Shown here one piece after another: positions 53,280-61,458 of a stretch of 64,000 nucleotides of DNA. The translations under genes were made by a program, and so were the position numbers. The stretch is taken from positions 1-64,000 of the forward strand of contig NZ_JAEKJA010000027.1 in the NCBI RefSeq assembly GCF_016411865.1. Reading direction: 5' to 3'. Each line of letters starts with the position of its first letter. The first letter of the stretch is position 1. The notes beneath the pieces are model-generated. The model made no database searches, was not told the origin of the DNA, and saw nothing but the letters and a program-made list of their open reading frames with translations. The DNA is from Acuticoccus mangrovi. Lineage in GTDB: Bacteria; Pseudomonadota; Alphaproteobacteria; Rhizobiales; Amorphaceae.

Positions 53280-53492
53280 CGCGGCCCGCTCCCATCGTTC
53301 GCACGCATGCGCACCGCCCGCTCGCCCGGGCTCGCGCCGATATAAGACGCACTGATTGGCCGAGGGAAGACTACGTTATGGCCGCGAACAATCAAGTAAT
53401 TTCGCCGGCGTGAAAAGTGCGTGAATTACGAATGGCCAACTCTGCACACGGTTGAGACACAGCCGTGAATGGATTTCACATTTGGTGAAATC
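53280..53492. promoter_or_regulatory. Divergent control region of the hydrolase island
   Basis: This AT-richer gap lies between the SARP-like regulator and the PAP2 gene. It contains GTAATT/AATTAC arms, TTGGCC and GGCCAA, and a perfect palindrome GATTTCAC (53472-53479) / GTGAAATC (53485-53492) around ATTTG. The palindrome falls in the first codons of the PAP2 frame if translation starts at 53469, or upstream of it if the TTG at 53574 is used. Confidence 0.5.
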
Positions 53493-54713
53493 AAGATCGA
53501 AGCATCCGCGACGCAACCCGGTCTCTCCATGACATTGACCTCTGGGTCGCGGACCAGAAGAGGGTGGAAGCCATTGTCGACCTCAGCCTACCTCGCGGAA
53601 CTTAACGGGGCCAACGGCGCGAATGGCGCCAACGGGGCCAATGGGGCGAACGGCGCCAACGGGGCCGGCGGTCTTCTGCCGGAATCGGGCTTCGTGGGCC
53701 GCCTCGCCTCCCCCTTCACCTCCGGCGCCACCATCACCAGCCGGGACGGCATCGTCGGCCCCTGGGTGGAGCCCGTCGGCCTTCCGGGCACGCCCGACTT
53801 CGACGATCCGGAGGCGATGGGCGTCTGGTCGCCGCGGGTGCGCGCCAACATCTACGCCTTCGAGCTCGGCAGCCTGTTCGGCTTCACCGGCGACGGCACC
53901 GGCGCCACCGTCACCGCGCGCGACGCATCGGGCGATGCGCTGCCCCTCGTGACGTTGCGCCGCCCGTCGGTCGCCACGCTGCGCGCCCAGCTCGCCCTCG
54001 TGCGCGGCTACGCCGATCTGCGCTCCGATCGCGCCCCGGAGATCCTGTCGCAGCTCTCGATGATCGAGATCTTCTTCGGCGGCATCACCGGCCTCCATCG
54101 CCAGAAGCACCGCTACACGCTGGAGCTCGTCGCCGTGCTCAATCACATGATGGTGCTCACCGAGATGCGGGTGAAGCACGCCATCGCCGCACCGCGCCCC
54201 ACCGCCTTCAGCGCCCAGATCAACCCGATGATCCAGAACCCGGGGCACGGCTCCTTCCCGAGCGGCCATTCGGGCGAATCCTTCCTGATGGCGGGCCTCC
54301 TGTCGCACCTCAGCGAGGCGCAGGATCTCGCCATCCACGGCCCCGCCCGTCACTACCGGGCCCAGATGATGCTTCAGGCGCACCGCATCGCCGTGAACCG
54401 CGTGGTCGCCGGGGTGCACTTCCCGACCGACAACGTCGCCGGCCAGGTGCTCGGCCTCACGCTGCTGCCCTACCTCCTCGCCGCCTGCGGCAACGACGGC
54501 ACCGGTTCCGTCGCGACCACGCCGGTGACGTTCGACGCCGACGCGTTCGGCGCCGGCGATCACGACTTCGCCACCATCAACGAGATCCTGGACGGCGGCG
54601 GACCGCAGCAGACCTACCTCACCCGCGGCACCGGCACGGTGACGCCGCCGGCCGGGTCGTGCCCGACCATCGCCTGGCTCTACGCCAAGGCGAAGGCCGA
54701 GTGGCCGAGCTGA
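53469..54713 (+). CDS. PAP2/vanadium-haloperoxidase-type protein with GAN repeat
   Basis: This protein of up to 414 residues carries the full three-part phosphatase/haloperoxidase signature: K-x6-RP in VKHAIAAPRP, PSGH in HGSFPSGHSGESF, and R-x5-H-x3-D in NRVVAGVHFPTDN. It could be an acid phosphatase or a vanadium haloperoxidase. There is no signal peptide or clear membrane segment. The N-terminus holds seven Asn-Gly-Ala triplets. Start is uncertain: ATG 53469, or TTG 53574 with a better GGTGGAAG site just before the repeat. First gene of the hydrolase island. Confidence 0.85.
   Translation: MDFTFGEIKIEASATQPGLSMTLTSGSRTRRGWKPLSTSAYLAELNGANGANGANGANGANGANGAGGLLPESGFVGRLASPFTSGATITSRDGIVGPWVEPVGLPGTPDFDDPEAMGVWSPRVRANIYAFELGSLFGFTGDGTGATVTARDASGDALPLVTLRRPSVATLRAQLALVRGYADLRSDRAPEILSQLSMIEIFFGGITGLHRQKHRYTLELVAVLNHMMVLTEMRVKHAIAAPRPTAFSAQINPMIQNPGHGSFPSGHSGESFLMAGLLSHLSEAQDLAIHGPARHYRAQMMLQAHRIAVNRVVAGVHFPTDNVAGQVLGLTLLPYLLAACGNDGTGSVATTPVTFDADAFGAGDHDFATINEILDGGGPQQTYLTRGTGTVTPPAGSCPTIAWLYAKAKAEWPS
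53604..53666. repeat. 9-bp tandem repeat x7 coding Asn-Gly-Ala
   Basis: Seven 9-bp units encode (NGA)7. Codons alternate between AAC/AAT, GGC/GGG and GCC/GCG, so the protein repeat is conserved more than the DNA. Read as Gly-Ala-Asn it matches the Gly-X-Y pattern of short collagen-like stretches. Confidence 0.9.
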
Positions 54714-54726
54714 GCGAGCGCCCGCC

Positions 54727-56802
54727 ATGCCGATGCAGTGGACCACCCCCACGCCGATCCCGCCGGCGGCCGGCGCCGCCGATCCCGCCTGGCACTTCCT
54801 CACCGCCGTGAGCGCCCCGGAGGACGCCATCGTGCGCCCTCTCCTCGTCACCCTCGCCATGACCCGGCAGGGCGCCCGCGAGCTGATGAACGCGCGATGG
54901 AACCGCGGACCCGGCCAGCACCGGCCGCTTCTGCGCAAGATCGCCGACCGGCTCGACGCCATCGACGTCGACGCGGTCGAGGTCTTCCTCGCCGCCGACC
55001 GTCACGAGTTCCCGATCGTCGGGGTCGAGTTCGACGTGCAGCCGGACGAGATGCCCTTTCTCGGCGACATCGCCGCCCTCACCCGCCGTCATGACGGGCT
55101 GTGGCTCGCGCCCGCCCCGCTCGACGAGATCGGTCCCCTCTGGGCCGCGGCGATCGTGGACTATGAGCGCCGCGCCATCGGCCCGGTGCCGGAGCCGGCC
55201 GACCACATCGCCGCCAACGCGGTGGTGATGGCGATCATCGACGACGGCATCGCCATCGCCAACGACCGCTTCCGCCGCAGCGCCGGCGAGACGCGGGTGG
55301 AGACGTTCGTCAGCCTCCGCCTCGCCGGCGGGCACGTGACGGCGCACCGCTTCGAGCGGGAGGAGATCGACCAGCTCGTCGCGAACGCCGGCGGCGACGA
55401 GCGGATGGTCTACCGGATGATGGACCTCATCGACCCCGCCTCCGACAGGCGGCAGCCGCTGCGCTTCTCACGCAGCCACGGCACCCATGTGCTCGATCTG
55501 ATGGCCGGAGACGCCTGGCGCGGCCGGCCGCAGACGCCGGAGGAGCGGCCGATCATCGCCGTCAACGTGCCGTCGGAGGCGATCGAGGACCGCTCCGACT
55601 CGCTGATGCCGGCGAGCCTCGACCGGGCGCTGCGCGAGGTGCTCCTCGCCGCGGTCCGCCTCGGGATCCGCATGTCGGTCGACCCCGACGCCCCGAGCTT
55701 TCCGCCGCTGGTGCTCAATCTCAGCTTCGGCATGTTCGCCGGCCCTTGCGACGGCATGGGCAAGAACGAGCGCCTCCTGCGGCGCTTCCTCGAGATCTAT
55801 CGGGCGCTGCCGGGAGCGCCGCGCTGCGAGATCACCGTCGCCGCCGGCAACTCCTTCCAGTCGCGGGCGATGGCCAACACCCACCTCGCCACCGGCGAGC
55901 CGCTGACGCTCGACTGGTCGGTCCTGCCCGACGACAAGACGTCGAGCTTCGTCGAGATCTGGCTGCCGGAGCGGTCGTCCGGCGGCGCGGAGATCTCGGT
56001 GACGCTGACGCCGCCGGGCGGGCCCGTCTCGCCCCCGTCCCGGCTCGGCGAGATGATCGACCTGTCGGCCGGCGGCGACGCCGCGGCGCGGATCTACCAC
56101 CAGGAGGTGTCGCGGCAGGGCGGTCCCGCCGTGCGCGAGGTGGTGACGCTCGCCGTGCGGCCGACGACGGGCGACCGGCCCGGCGTGGTGGTCGCACCGG
56201 CCGGCATCTGGACGCTCACCCTCACCGGCACCCCGGTGGAGGGGGTGACCGTCGAGGTCGACATCCGCACCCAGCGCGACGACAAGGTGACCTTCCGCCC
56301 GCCCCGGGGCCGCCAGTCCTACTTCGACGATCCGAACTATCGCCGCTTCGACGCCACCGGCCGGATGATCAACGACACCAACGGCGAGGTGGGTCCCGTG
56401 ACGCGCTCGCGGACCCTCAACGCCTACGCCTCGGGGCCGGAGGCCGGCGGGCCGCTGCTCGTCGCCGGGGTGCGCCGCACCGATCTGAGCCCGGCCCTCT
56501 ACTCCACCGCCGGACCCTCGGCGGGCGGACGGCCGGGCCCGACGGTCTGCGCCCAGTCGGAGGGCAGCCCCTCGCACATCGGCGTGCTCGCGACCGGCAC
56601 CTATTCCGGCAGCGTGGCGGCGATGCGCGGGACGAGCGTCGCCGCCCCCCAGGCGGCCCGGCAGATCGCCAACGCCATCGCCGCCGGCCTGCCGAGCACC
56701 GCCGGAATGGCGCCGCTCGACCCCGGCGTGCGCGACCGCCTCGGCACCCACCGCGTCGACGTGGTGGTGAGCGAGACCGAGATGCGCCGGTTCCGCGTCT
56801 GA
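54727..56802 (+). CDS. Subtilisin-family (S8) serine protease
   Basis: This 691-residue protease has the triad in order: Asp in VMAIIDDGIAIAN (about 171), His in SRSHGTHVLDLMAG (about 251) and Ser in RGTSVAAPQAARQ (about 637); the oxyanion Asn lies in TVAAGNSFQ (about 375). A region of about 200 residues between Asn and Ser carries beta-rich sequence and is larger than in simple subtilisins. There is no signal peptide; the first 150 residues may act as a prodomain. It follows the PAP2 gene by 13 bp. Confidence 0.92.
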   Translation: MPMQWTTPTPIPPAAGAADPAWHFLTAVSAPEDAIVRPLLVTLAMTRQGARELMNARWNRGPGQHRPLLRKIADRLDAIDVDAVEVFLAADRHEFPIVGVEFDVQPDEMPFLGDIAALTRRHDGLWLAPAPLDEIGPLWAAAIVDYERRAIGPVPEPADHIAANAVVMAIIDDGIAIANDRFRRSAGETRVETFVSLRLAGGHVTAHRFEREEIDQLVANAGGDERMVYRMMDLIDPASDRRQPLRFSRSHGTHVLDLMAGDAWRGRPQTPEERPIIAVNVPSEAIEDRSDSLMPASLDRALREVLLAAVRLGIRMSVDPDAPSFPPLVLNLSFGMFAGPCDGMGKNERLLRRFLEIYRALPGAPRCEITVAAGNSFQSRAMANTHLATGEPLTLDWSVLPDDKTSSFVEIWLPERSSGGAEISVTLTPPGGPVSPPSRLGEMIDLSAGGDAAARIYHQEVSRQGGPAVREVVTLAVRPTTGDRPGVVVAPAGIWTLTLTGTPVEGVTVEVDIRTQRDDKVTFRPPRGRQSYFDDPNYRRFDATGRMINDTNGEVGPVTRSRTLNAYASGPEAGGPLLVAGVRRTDLSPALYSTAGPSAGGRPGPTVCAQSEGSPSHIGVLATGTYSGSVAAMRGTSVAAPQAARQIANAIAAGLPSTAGMAPLDPGVRDRLGTHRVDVVVSETEMRRFRV

Positions 56803-56858
56803 AACGCGGCGGCGCGGCCGCGACCGCGCCGCCCCCTAGCGAGAGGAGGCACCCGAGG

Positions 56859-57242
56859 GTGTTGTTCGATCCGCTGAAGATCCAGGACTATCACGACCGG
56901 GTCCGCGACTGCATCGAGGCCGGCAAGCCCGGCTTCGCGCAAGGCTATCTCTTCGACGTGCTCGTCTCCTACGAGACGGCGTCGCCCGGCGGCCCGTTCC
57001 TCTTTCCGGTCGGCTTCTGCATCCCGATCCGTCCCACCGGGGTGCTCGAGGAGCTGATCCTCGACGTGGCGCGGGGCGAGGCCACGGCCTCGCCCTACAC
57101 CTTCCGCCGCAGCCGCATCGAGCGGATGATCGACGAGCGTCGCACCCATCCGATGCCGATCCGCAAGCTGCGCCGCCAGGCCGACATGCTCACCGCCTTT
57201 TACATGGCCCCCGACAGTACCGGTCACCGAATGATATTCTGA
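56859..57242 (+). CDS. Hypothetical protein of the hydrolase island
   Basis: This 127-residue soluble protein is not recognised. It starts at GTG 56859 with GAGGAGG nine bases upstream and reads FDPLKIQDYHDRVRDCIEAG, then a hydrophobic centre (PFLFPVGFCIPIRPTGVLEE) and a basic C-terminal half (FRRSRIERMIDERR, IRKLRRQADML). No signal peptide. It lies between the S8 protease and the trypsin-nuclease fusion on the same strand. It could be an inhibitor, chaperone or immunity partner for one of its neighbours, but nothing in the sequence proves this. Confidence 0.75.
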   Translation: MLFDPLKIQDYHDRVRDCIEAGKPGFAQGYLFDVLVSYETASPGGPFLFPVGFCIPIRPTGVLEELILDVARGEATASPYTFRRSRIERMIDERRTHPMPIRKLRRQADMLTAFYMAPDSTGHRMIF

Positions 57243-57334
57243 GCCCCAGACGGTCTAAATATTGGCTGTTGCGACCGCCCGATCATCCTGCTAATATAAA
57301 TGCAATTTACTAAACGTTATTTGAATTAAGGAAT
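57243..57334 (+). promoter_or_regulatory. AT-rich leader before the protease-nuclease fusion
   Basis: This 92-bp gap is strikingly AT-rich against its surroundings and contains a TAATATAAAT -10-like box near 57291-57300 and an AAGGA ribosome site at 57328. It may be an internal promoter giving separate control of the downstream nuclease, papain-like and SGNH genes. Confidence 0.45.
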
Positions 57335-59293
57335 ATGATTATGGACATGCGTGCGCGCATGGCGTCCGTCCTCGAGGACGACGAGGTTTTCGAGTCGCTG
57401 CGGGACGGCGGCTTCATGTCCAACGTGCTGGACGATCCCGACGCCGAATCCGCCCCGGCCGGTGCCACGATTCCGGACCCCAGAGACCTTCGCCGCGCCG
57501 CCGAGACGCTGCGCTCCGGACAGTTCGACACCGACAATCTGACCCCGGCCGAGGCGATCATCGTGCGCTTCGGCTATCCGCCGCTGCTCGTGCAGAACGG
57601 CACCTACGTGAAGCCCGCCCTCCCGGTCTGGTCGAGGCGGCTCGATCCCCATCGCGCCGCCATCGACCGCGCCATCGCCGGCGTCGGCCGGGTGGAGGTC
57701 AGCGGCTTTCCCTACGGCAACTGGCTCGGCACCGGCTGGATGATCGACGAGGACATCGTCGTCACCAATCGCCATGTGGTGAAGGATCTCGCGGCCCGGC
57801 GCGGCAACACCATCGCCATCCACGCCGGCTACGGCATCGCGCTCGACTACAGGGAGGAGCACGGCAGCCCGCTCGCCGAGGAGATCGAGGTCAGCGAGGT
57901 GATCCACATCGACGATCGCGTCGACCTCGCGATGCTGCGCCTCGGACGGAGCGCGCTCGCCACCTTCGGGATCGCCCCCCTTCCCCTCGCCGCGACGGTC
58001 CCGACCGACGGCTACATCGCCGTGATCGGCTATCCCGCCTACGACCCGCGCAACTCGCCCGACGACCAGTCGCGCCTCTTCGACGACATCTACGAGAAGA
58101 AGCGCCTGTCCCCCGGCAAGGTGATCGCCGGCGGCGAGCGGGCGGACACCTTCTCGCACAACTGCACGACGCTCGGCGGCAACTCCGGCTCCTGCGTCAT
58201 CGACGTGTCGTCCGGGAGGGTGGTGGGGCTCCACTATGGCGGGCGCGAGGGCGAGGAGAACAAGGCGGTGCGGGTGGAGGAGATCCGCGAGCGGGCGACG
58301 CGCCTCGGGATCCGGATCGGCCGCCCCGCTCAGTACAGCGCCGCCAACGACTCCCGCCGCGAGGACACCGCCGCGGCGGAGGCGCGCCCCCACCCGATCG
58401 AGTACTACAGCGACCGCGAGGGCTACGACACCGGCTTCCTCGGCGGCCCGTCCCTCGCCGTGCCGCTGCCGCGCCTCAACGCGCTGCAGGCGCGCGACGT
58501 CGCCCGGCTCGCCGACGGGTCCATCGACCTCAAATATCAGAACTTCTCGGTGGTGATGAACGCCGCCCGGCGGCTCGCCTTCTTCACTGCCGTCAACATC
58601 GACGCCACCGACCTCTGGAACAAGCCCCGCCCCGCCGACGTCTGGCGGCTCGACCCGCGGATCGACGACGCGGCGCAGGTGGGCGAGCCGCTCTACTACG
58701 CCAACGACTTCGACAAGGGCCATCTGGTGCGCCGCCTCGACCCGGTGTGGGGCGACAAGTCCAGCGCCGCGCGCGCGGAGGCCGACACCTACCACTTCAC
58801 CAACGCCGCGCCGCAGCACCGCCGCCTCAACCAGGCGATCTGGCTGCGCCTCGAGGACCACATCCTCAAGCACGCGAGCGACAGCGACGCCAAGATCAGC
58901 GTTCTGTGCGGCCCGGTGTTCGGCTACGCCGATCCGCGCTCCCAGCGGGCGGATCTGGAGGAGGTCGGCGTTCCCCTCGGCTTCTGGAAGATCATCGCCT
59001 CGATCGGGCGCGATCGGCGCCAGAGGAGCCGCCTCGAAGCGCAGGGCTTCGTCATCTGGCAGCACGACTTCATCCGCCCGTCGGACTTCGAGGCGGTGTT
59101 CGGTGCCGGGTTCGAGACCTACCAGCTGCCGATCGCCGCGCTGGAGCGGCTGACCGGCCTCGACTTCGGCGCGGCGCTGCGCAAGGCCGACACGCTCGGC
59201 GAGGAGCCAATGCCGGCGGGCGACAGCGAGGCCGTGCGCAGCGCCGTCGACACCACGGTGGTGCGCCTTCGCCAGCTCGACGACATCGTCTGA
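57335..59293 (+). CDS. Trypsin-like protease fused to DNA/RNA non-specific endonuclease
   Basis: This 652-residue protein has two catalytic domains. The trypsin/V8-like domain (about 115-330) has His in VVTNRHVV (about 146), Asp in DDRVDLAML (about 197) and Ser in GGNSGSCV (about 284). The C-terminal domain (about 385-625) is a beta-beta-alpha-metal nuclease of the NUC1/Serratia type, with DKGHLVRR (His near 462) and the metal-binding Asn in FTNAAPQHRRLNQAIW. No signal peptide. ATG 57335 is used here; ATG 57341 has better spacing from AAGGA. Release of the nuclease by the protease is an attractive idea, not shown. Confidence 0.92.
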   Translation: MIMDMRARMASVLEDDEVFESLRDGGFMSNVLDDPDAESAPAGATIPDPRDLRRAAETLRSGQFDTDNLTPAEAIIVRFGYPPLLVQNGTYVKPALPVWSRRLDPHRAAIDRAIAGVGRVEVSGFPYGNWLGTGWMIDEDIVVTNRHVVKDLAARRGNTIAIHAGYGIALDYREEHGSPLAEEIEVSEVIHIDDRVDLAMLRLGRSALATFGIAPLPLAATVPTDGYIAVIGYPAYDPRNSPDDQSRLFDDIYEKKRLSPGKVIAGGERADTFSHNCTTLGGNSGSCVIDVSSGRVVGLHYGGREGEENKAVRVEEIRERATRLGIRIGRPAQYSAANDSRREDTAAAEARPHPIEYYSDREGYDTGFLGGPSLAVPLPRLNALQARDVARLADGSIDLKYQNFSVVMNAARRLAFFTAVNIDATDLWNKPRPADVWRLDPRIDDAAQVGEPLYYANDFDKGHLVRRLDPVWGDKSSAARAEADTYHFTNAAPQHRRLNQAIWLRLEDHILKHASDSDAKISVLCGPVFGYADPRSQRADLEEVGVPLGFWKIIASIGRDRRQRSRLEAQGFVIWQHDFIRPSDFEAVFGAGFETYQLPIAALERLTGLDFGAALRKADTLGEEPMPAGDSEAVRSAVDTTVVRLRQLDDIV

Positions 59294-59338
59294 AACCGGT
59301 CGGGCCGCCGCCCGGCCCGCTTTCGCCGGAGTGCCGCC

Positions 59339-61447
59339 ATGCCGCTCAACGACGCTGGCCGCCCGCTCGACGCGATGCCGGATCCGCCCGACGCGCGCGA
59401 TGCGATGTATGTGCCCTCGGTCCGCGCCCTGCGCCCCACGCTCGATCCGCGCAAGGCCGGCGGCTGGTGGTCGCCGGGCCTCGTCCGCGACCAGGGCCGC
59501 GACCCCTCGTGTACGGGTCACGCCGTGGCGGGCGCGACCGACCTTCTCCTCAACCGCGAGGCCGAGGACAACGGTCACGCCACGCCGCGCCACGGCTTCG
59601 CGGTCGGCGCGCCGTTCGCCAGCGCCATCATGATCTACGGCAACGCGCGGCTCCACGACGAGTGGCCGGGCGAATCCTACGCCGGATCGTCGCTGCGCGG
59701 CGCGCTCAAGGGGTTTCAGCACAACGGCGTGTGCTCCATCGTCGACGCCCGCACCACCGGCTGGCGCGAGGGGATCGGCGATCGCGCCGCCTGGCGCTGG
59801 CACGCGCGACGCGAGGTGCAGGAAGCCGCCTTCGAGACCATGCTCGGCAGCTATCGCCGGGTCGAGACCCGCCTCGACGATCTCCATGCCGCCCTCTCGG
59901 AGGTGGGGGTGGTGGTGGCGACGGCCGCCGTCCACGACGGCTGGTACGCCCCGCGCGGCGGGGTGATCGGCGCGCCCACGGCGACCGACCCCGCGGCGGC
60001 GGAGCGCCGGCACGCCTTCATCCTCATCGGCTTCACCGCCGACGGCTTCATCGTCCAGAATTCCTGGGGTCCCTCCTGGGGCGAGGGCGGCACCGCGCTG
60101 TGGCCCTACGACGACTGGGCCGCCACCATCTACGACGCATGGGTGCTGAAGCTCGGCGTGCGCGCGCCGAAGGCGTTCCGCCACTCCTTCGGCCCGCAGG
60201 GCTTCGCCGCCCTCGCCGAGGCGGAACGGGTGAAGGAGCAGCGACCTTCGCGCCTCGACGTTCTCGGCCACCTCGTGCCGGTGGAGAACCAGCGCCTTCT
60301 GGCACACGGGCGCTTCAACATCGACCGAGCCGAGATCGGCCAGATCGCCGAATATATCGCGGGCGAAGGCCTCCGGCCCGGCACGCCCGACACCGCGCGC
60401 TATCGCCACGTGGTGCTGTTCTTCATCGGCGGCTGCCGCTCGCTCGACGAGACCGCCCGGGCGGTGCGCTCCCGCCATCCCGAGTTCACGCGGGCCGGGA
60501 TCTACCCGATCTTCATCACCTTCGAGGCGGTGATGTGCGGTGCGCTGCTGCGCGAGGTGAAGCACGCCGTCGCCGAGGTCCACCAGCAGGTCGGGCCGAC
60601 CTCGGTACGCAACACCATGTCGGCCCGCCTCGTGGAGCAGGCCGTTTCCAACGTGCCGGCGCGCATCCGCCTCGCCCTGATCCGCTCGATCCCGGTCTTC
60701 CTCGGCACCGACGCCGATGCCGGGGCGGAGACGACCGACGGCGCCGCCCTCTTCCACATCCTCTTCCAGACGCTCGCGGCGCGCTATCTCTCCGGCAGCC
60801 TCTCCTTCCACATCGTCGCCTATGATCTCGGCGCCCGCCTCGCGGCCGAGTTCCTCTCCGCCGCGCTGCCGAACTGGCCGACGCCGATCTTCTCCACCGC
60901 CCACTTCGTGGCGCCGATGGTGTCGGCCCCGATGTTCGCCCGCACGGTGCTGCCGCTGGTGCGTCCGCGCGGCTCCGGCCCCGCCGGGCGCCATGCTCCG
61001 ACCGATGCGCCGGCCATCGAGCGCGCCTTCCTCTACCACCTCGACGACCGCATCGCCGCCGGCGACCTCTTCGGCGAGGGCTACCCCCACTCCTGGCCCG
61101 ATCTCTGGGCTCGCGCCGAAGCGACCATGGTCGCCGGCGAGGCCCACCCCGACGAGATCGACATTCTGCCCGGCAACGAGGGCCGCCGGGTGCGCAGTCT
61201 CGCCCTCGGCGCCTATCAGCGCGACCTCGCCGCCACGCCCGCCGCGAGCGCGGCCGACCTCACCGTCACCGCTCTCGGCGACCTCGACCAGGAGCGGCTC
61301 GAGGGCCTCACCCACTTCGACCTCCACTTCTGCGAGCGGCTGACGACCTGCGTCGTCGAGGAAATCGGCCGGACCGCGGCTCAGGAGGTGCCGCTCCGCC
61401 GCCCTCGACGATCAGCGAACGGCGCTCAGCCGTCGATCTTCACCTGA
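59339..61447 (+). CDS. Papain-like protease fused to an alpha/beta-hydrolase-like domain
   Basis: This 702-residue protein starts with a C1-type cysteine protease domain: VRDQGRDPSCTGHAVAG (Cys near 58), His in RRHAFILIGF (about 225) and Asn in IVQNSWGPSWGEGG (about 241). The C-terminal half (about 330-690) looks like an alpha/beta hydrolase: VVLFFIGGCRSLDE, a possible nucleophile elbow HIVAYDLGARLA, and a late YHLDDRIAAGD. The elbow has Asp where lipases have Ser, as in dehalogenases and epoxide hydrolases, or it may be inactive. No signal peptide. 45 bp after the trypsin-nuclease gene. Confidence 0.85.
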   Translation: MPLNDAGRPLDAMPDPPDARDAMYVPSVRALRPTLDPRKAGGWWSPGLVRDQGRDPSCTGHAVAGATDLLLNREAEDNGHATPRHGFAVGAPFASAIMIYGNARLHDEWPGESYAGSSLRGALKGFQHNGVCSIVDARTTGWREGIGDRAAWRWHARREVQEAAFETMLGSYRRVETRLDDLHAALSEVGVVVATAAVHDGWYAPRGGVIGAPTATDPAAAERRHAFILIGFTADGFIVQNSWGPSWGEGGTALWPYDDWAATIYDAWVLKLGVRAPKAFRHSFGPQGFAALAEAERVKEQRPSRLDVLGHLVPVENQRLLAHGRFNIDRAEIGQIAEYIAGEGLRPGTPDTARYRHVVLFFIGGCRSLDETARAVRSRHPEFTRAGIYPIFITFEAVMCGALLREVKHAVAEVHQQVGPTSVRNTMSARLVEQAVSNVPARIRLALIRSIPVFLGTDADAGAETTDGAALFHILFQTLAARYLSGSLSFHIVAYDLGARLAAEFLSAALPNWPTPIFSTAHFVAPMVSAPMFARTVLPLVRPRGSGPAGRHAPTDAPAIERAFLYHLDDRIAAGDLFGEGYPHSWPDLWARAEATMVAGEAHPDEIDILPGNEGRRVRSLALGAYQRDLAATPAASAADLTVTALGDLDQERLEGLTHFDLHFCERLTTCVVEEIGRTAAQEVPLRRPRRSANGAQPSIFT

Positions 61448-61458
61448 AAGGAAACGCC

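Noticed and set aside
50515-53352. Frames of over 900 codons on both strands across the aldo/keto reductase and the SARP-like regulator
   Set aside because: Arg/Pro/Ala-rich shadow translations that do not correspond to any domain; the real genes have clear motifs.
29377-57346. Identical 14-mer ATATGATTATGGAC at 29377-29390 and 57333-57346, both reading ATG ATT ATG GAC behind an AAGGA-type site
   Set aside because: Several chance 14-mer matches are expected in 64 kb, and the downstream proteins are not similar.
57326-61327. A 1333-codon open frame on the minus strand opposite the hydrolase genes
   Set aside because: It is antisense to genes with intact catalytic motifs, its product is Gly/Arg/Asp/Val-rich without any domain, and such frames are expected at this GC content.
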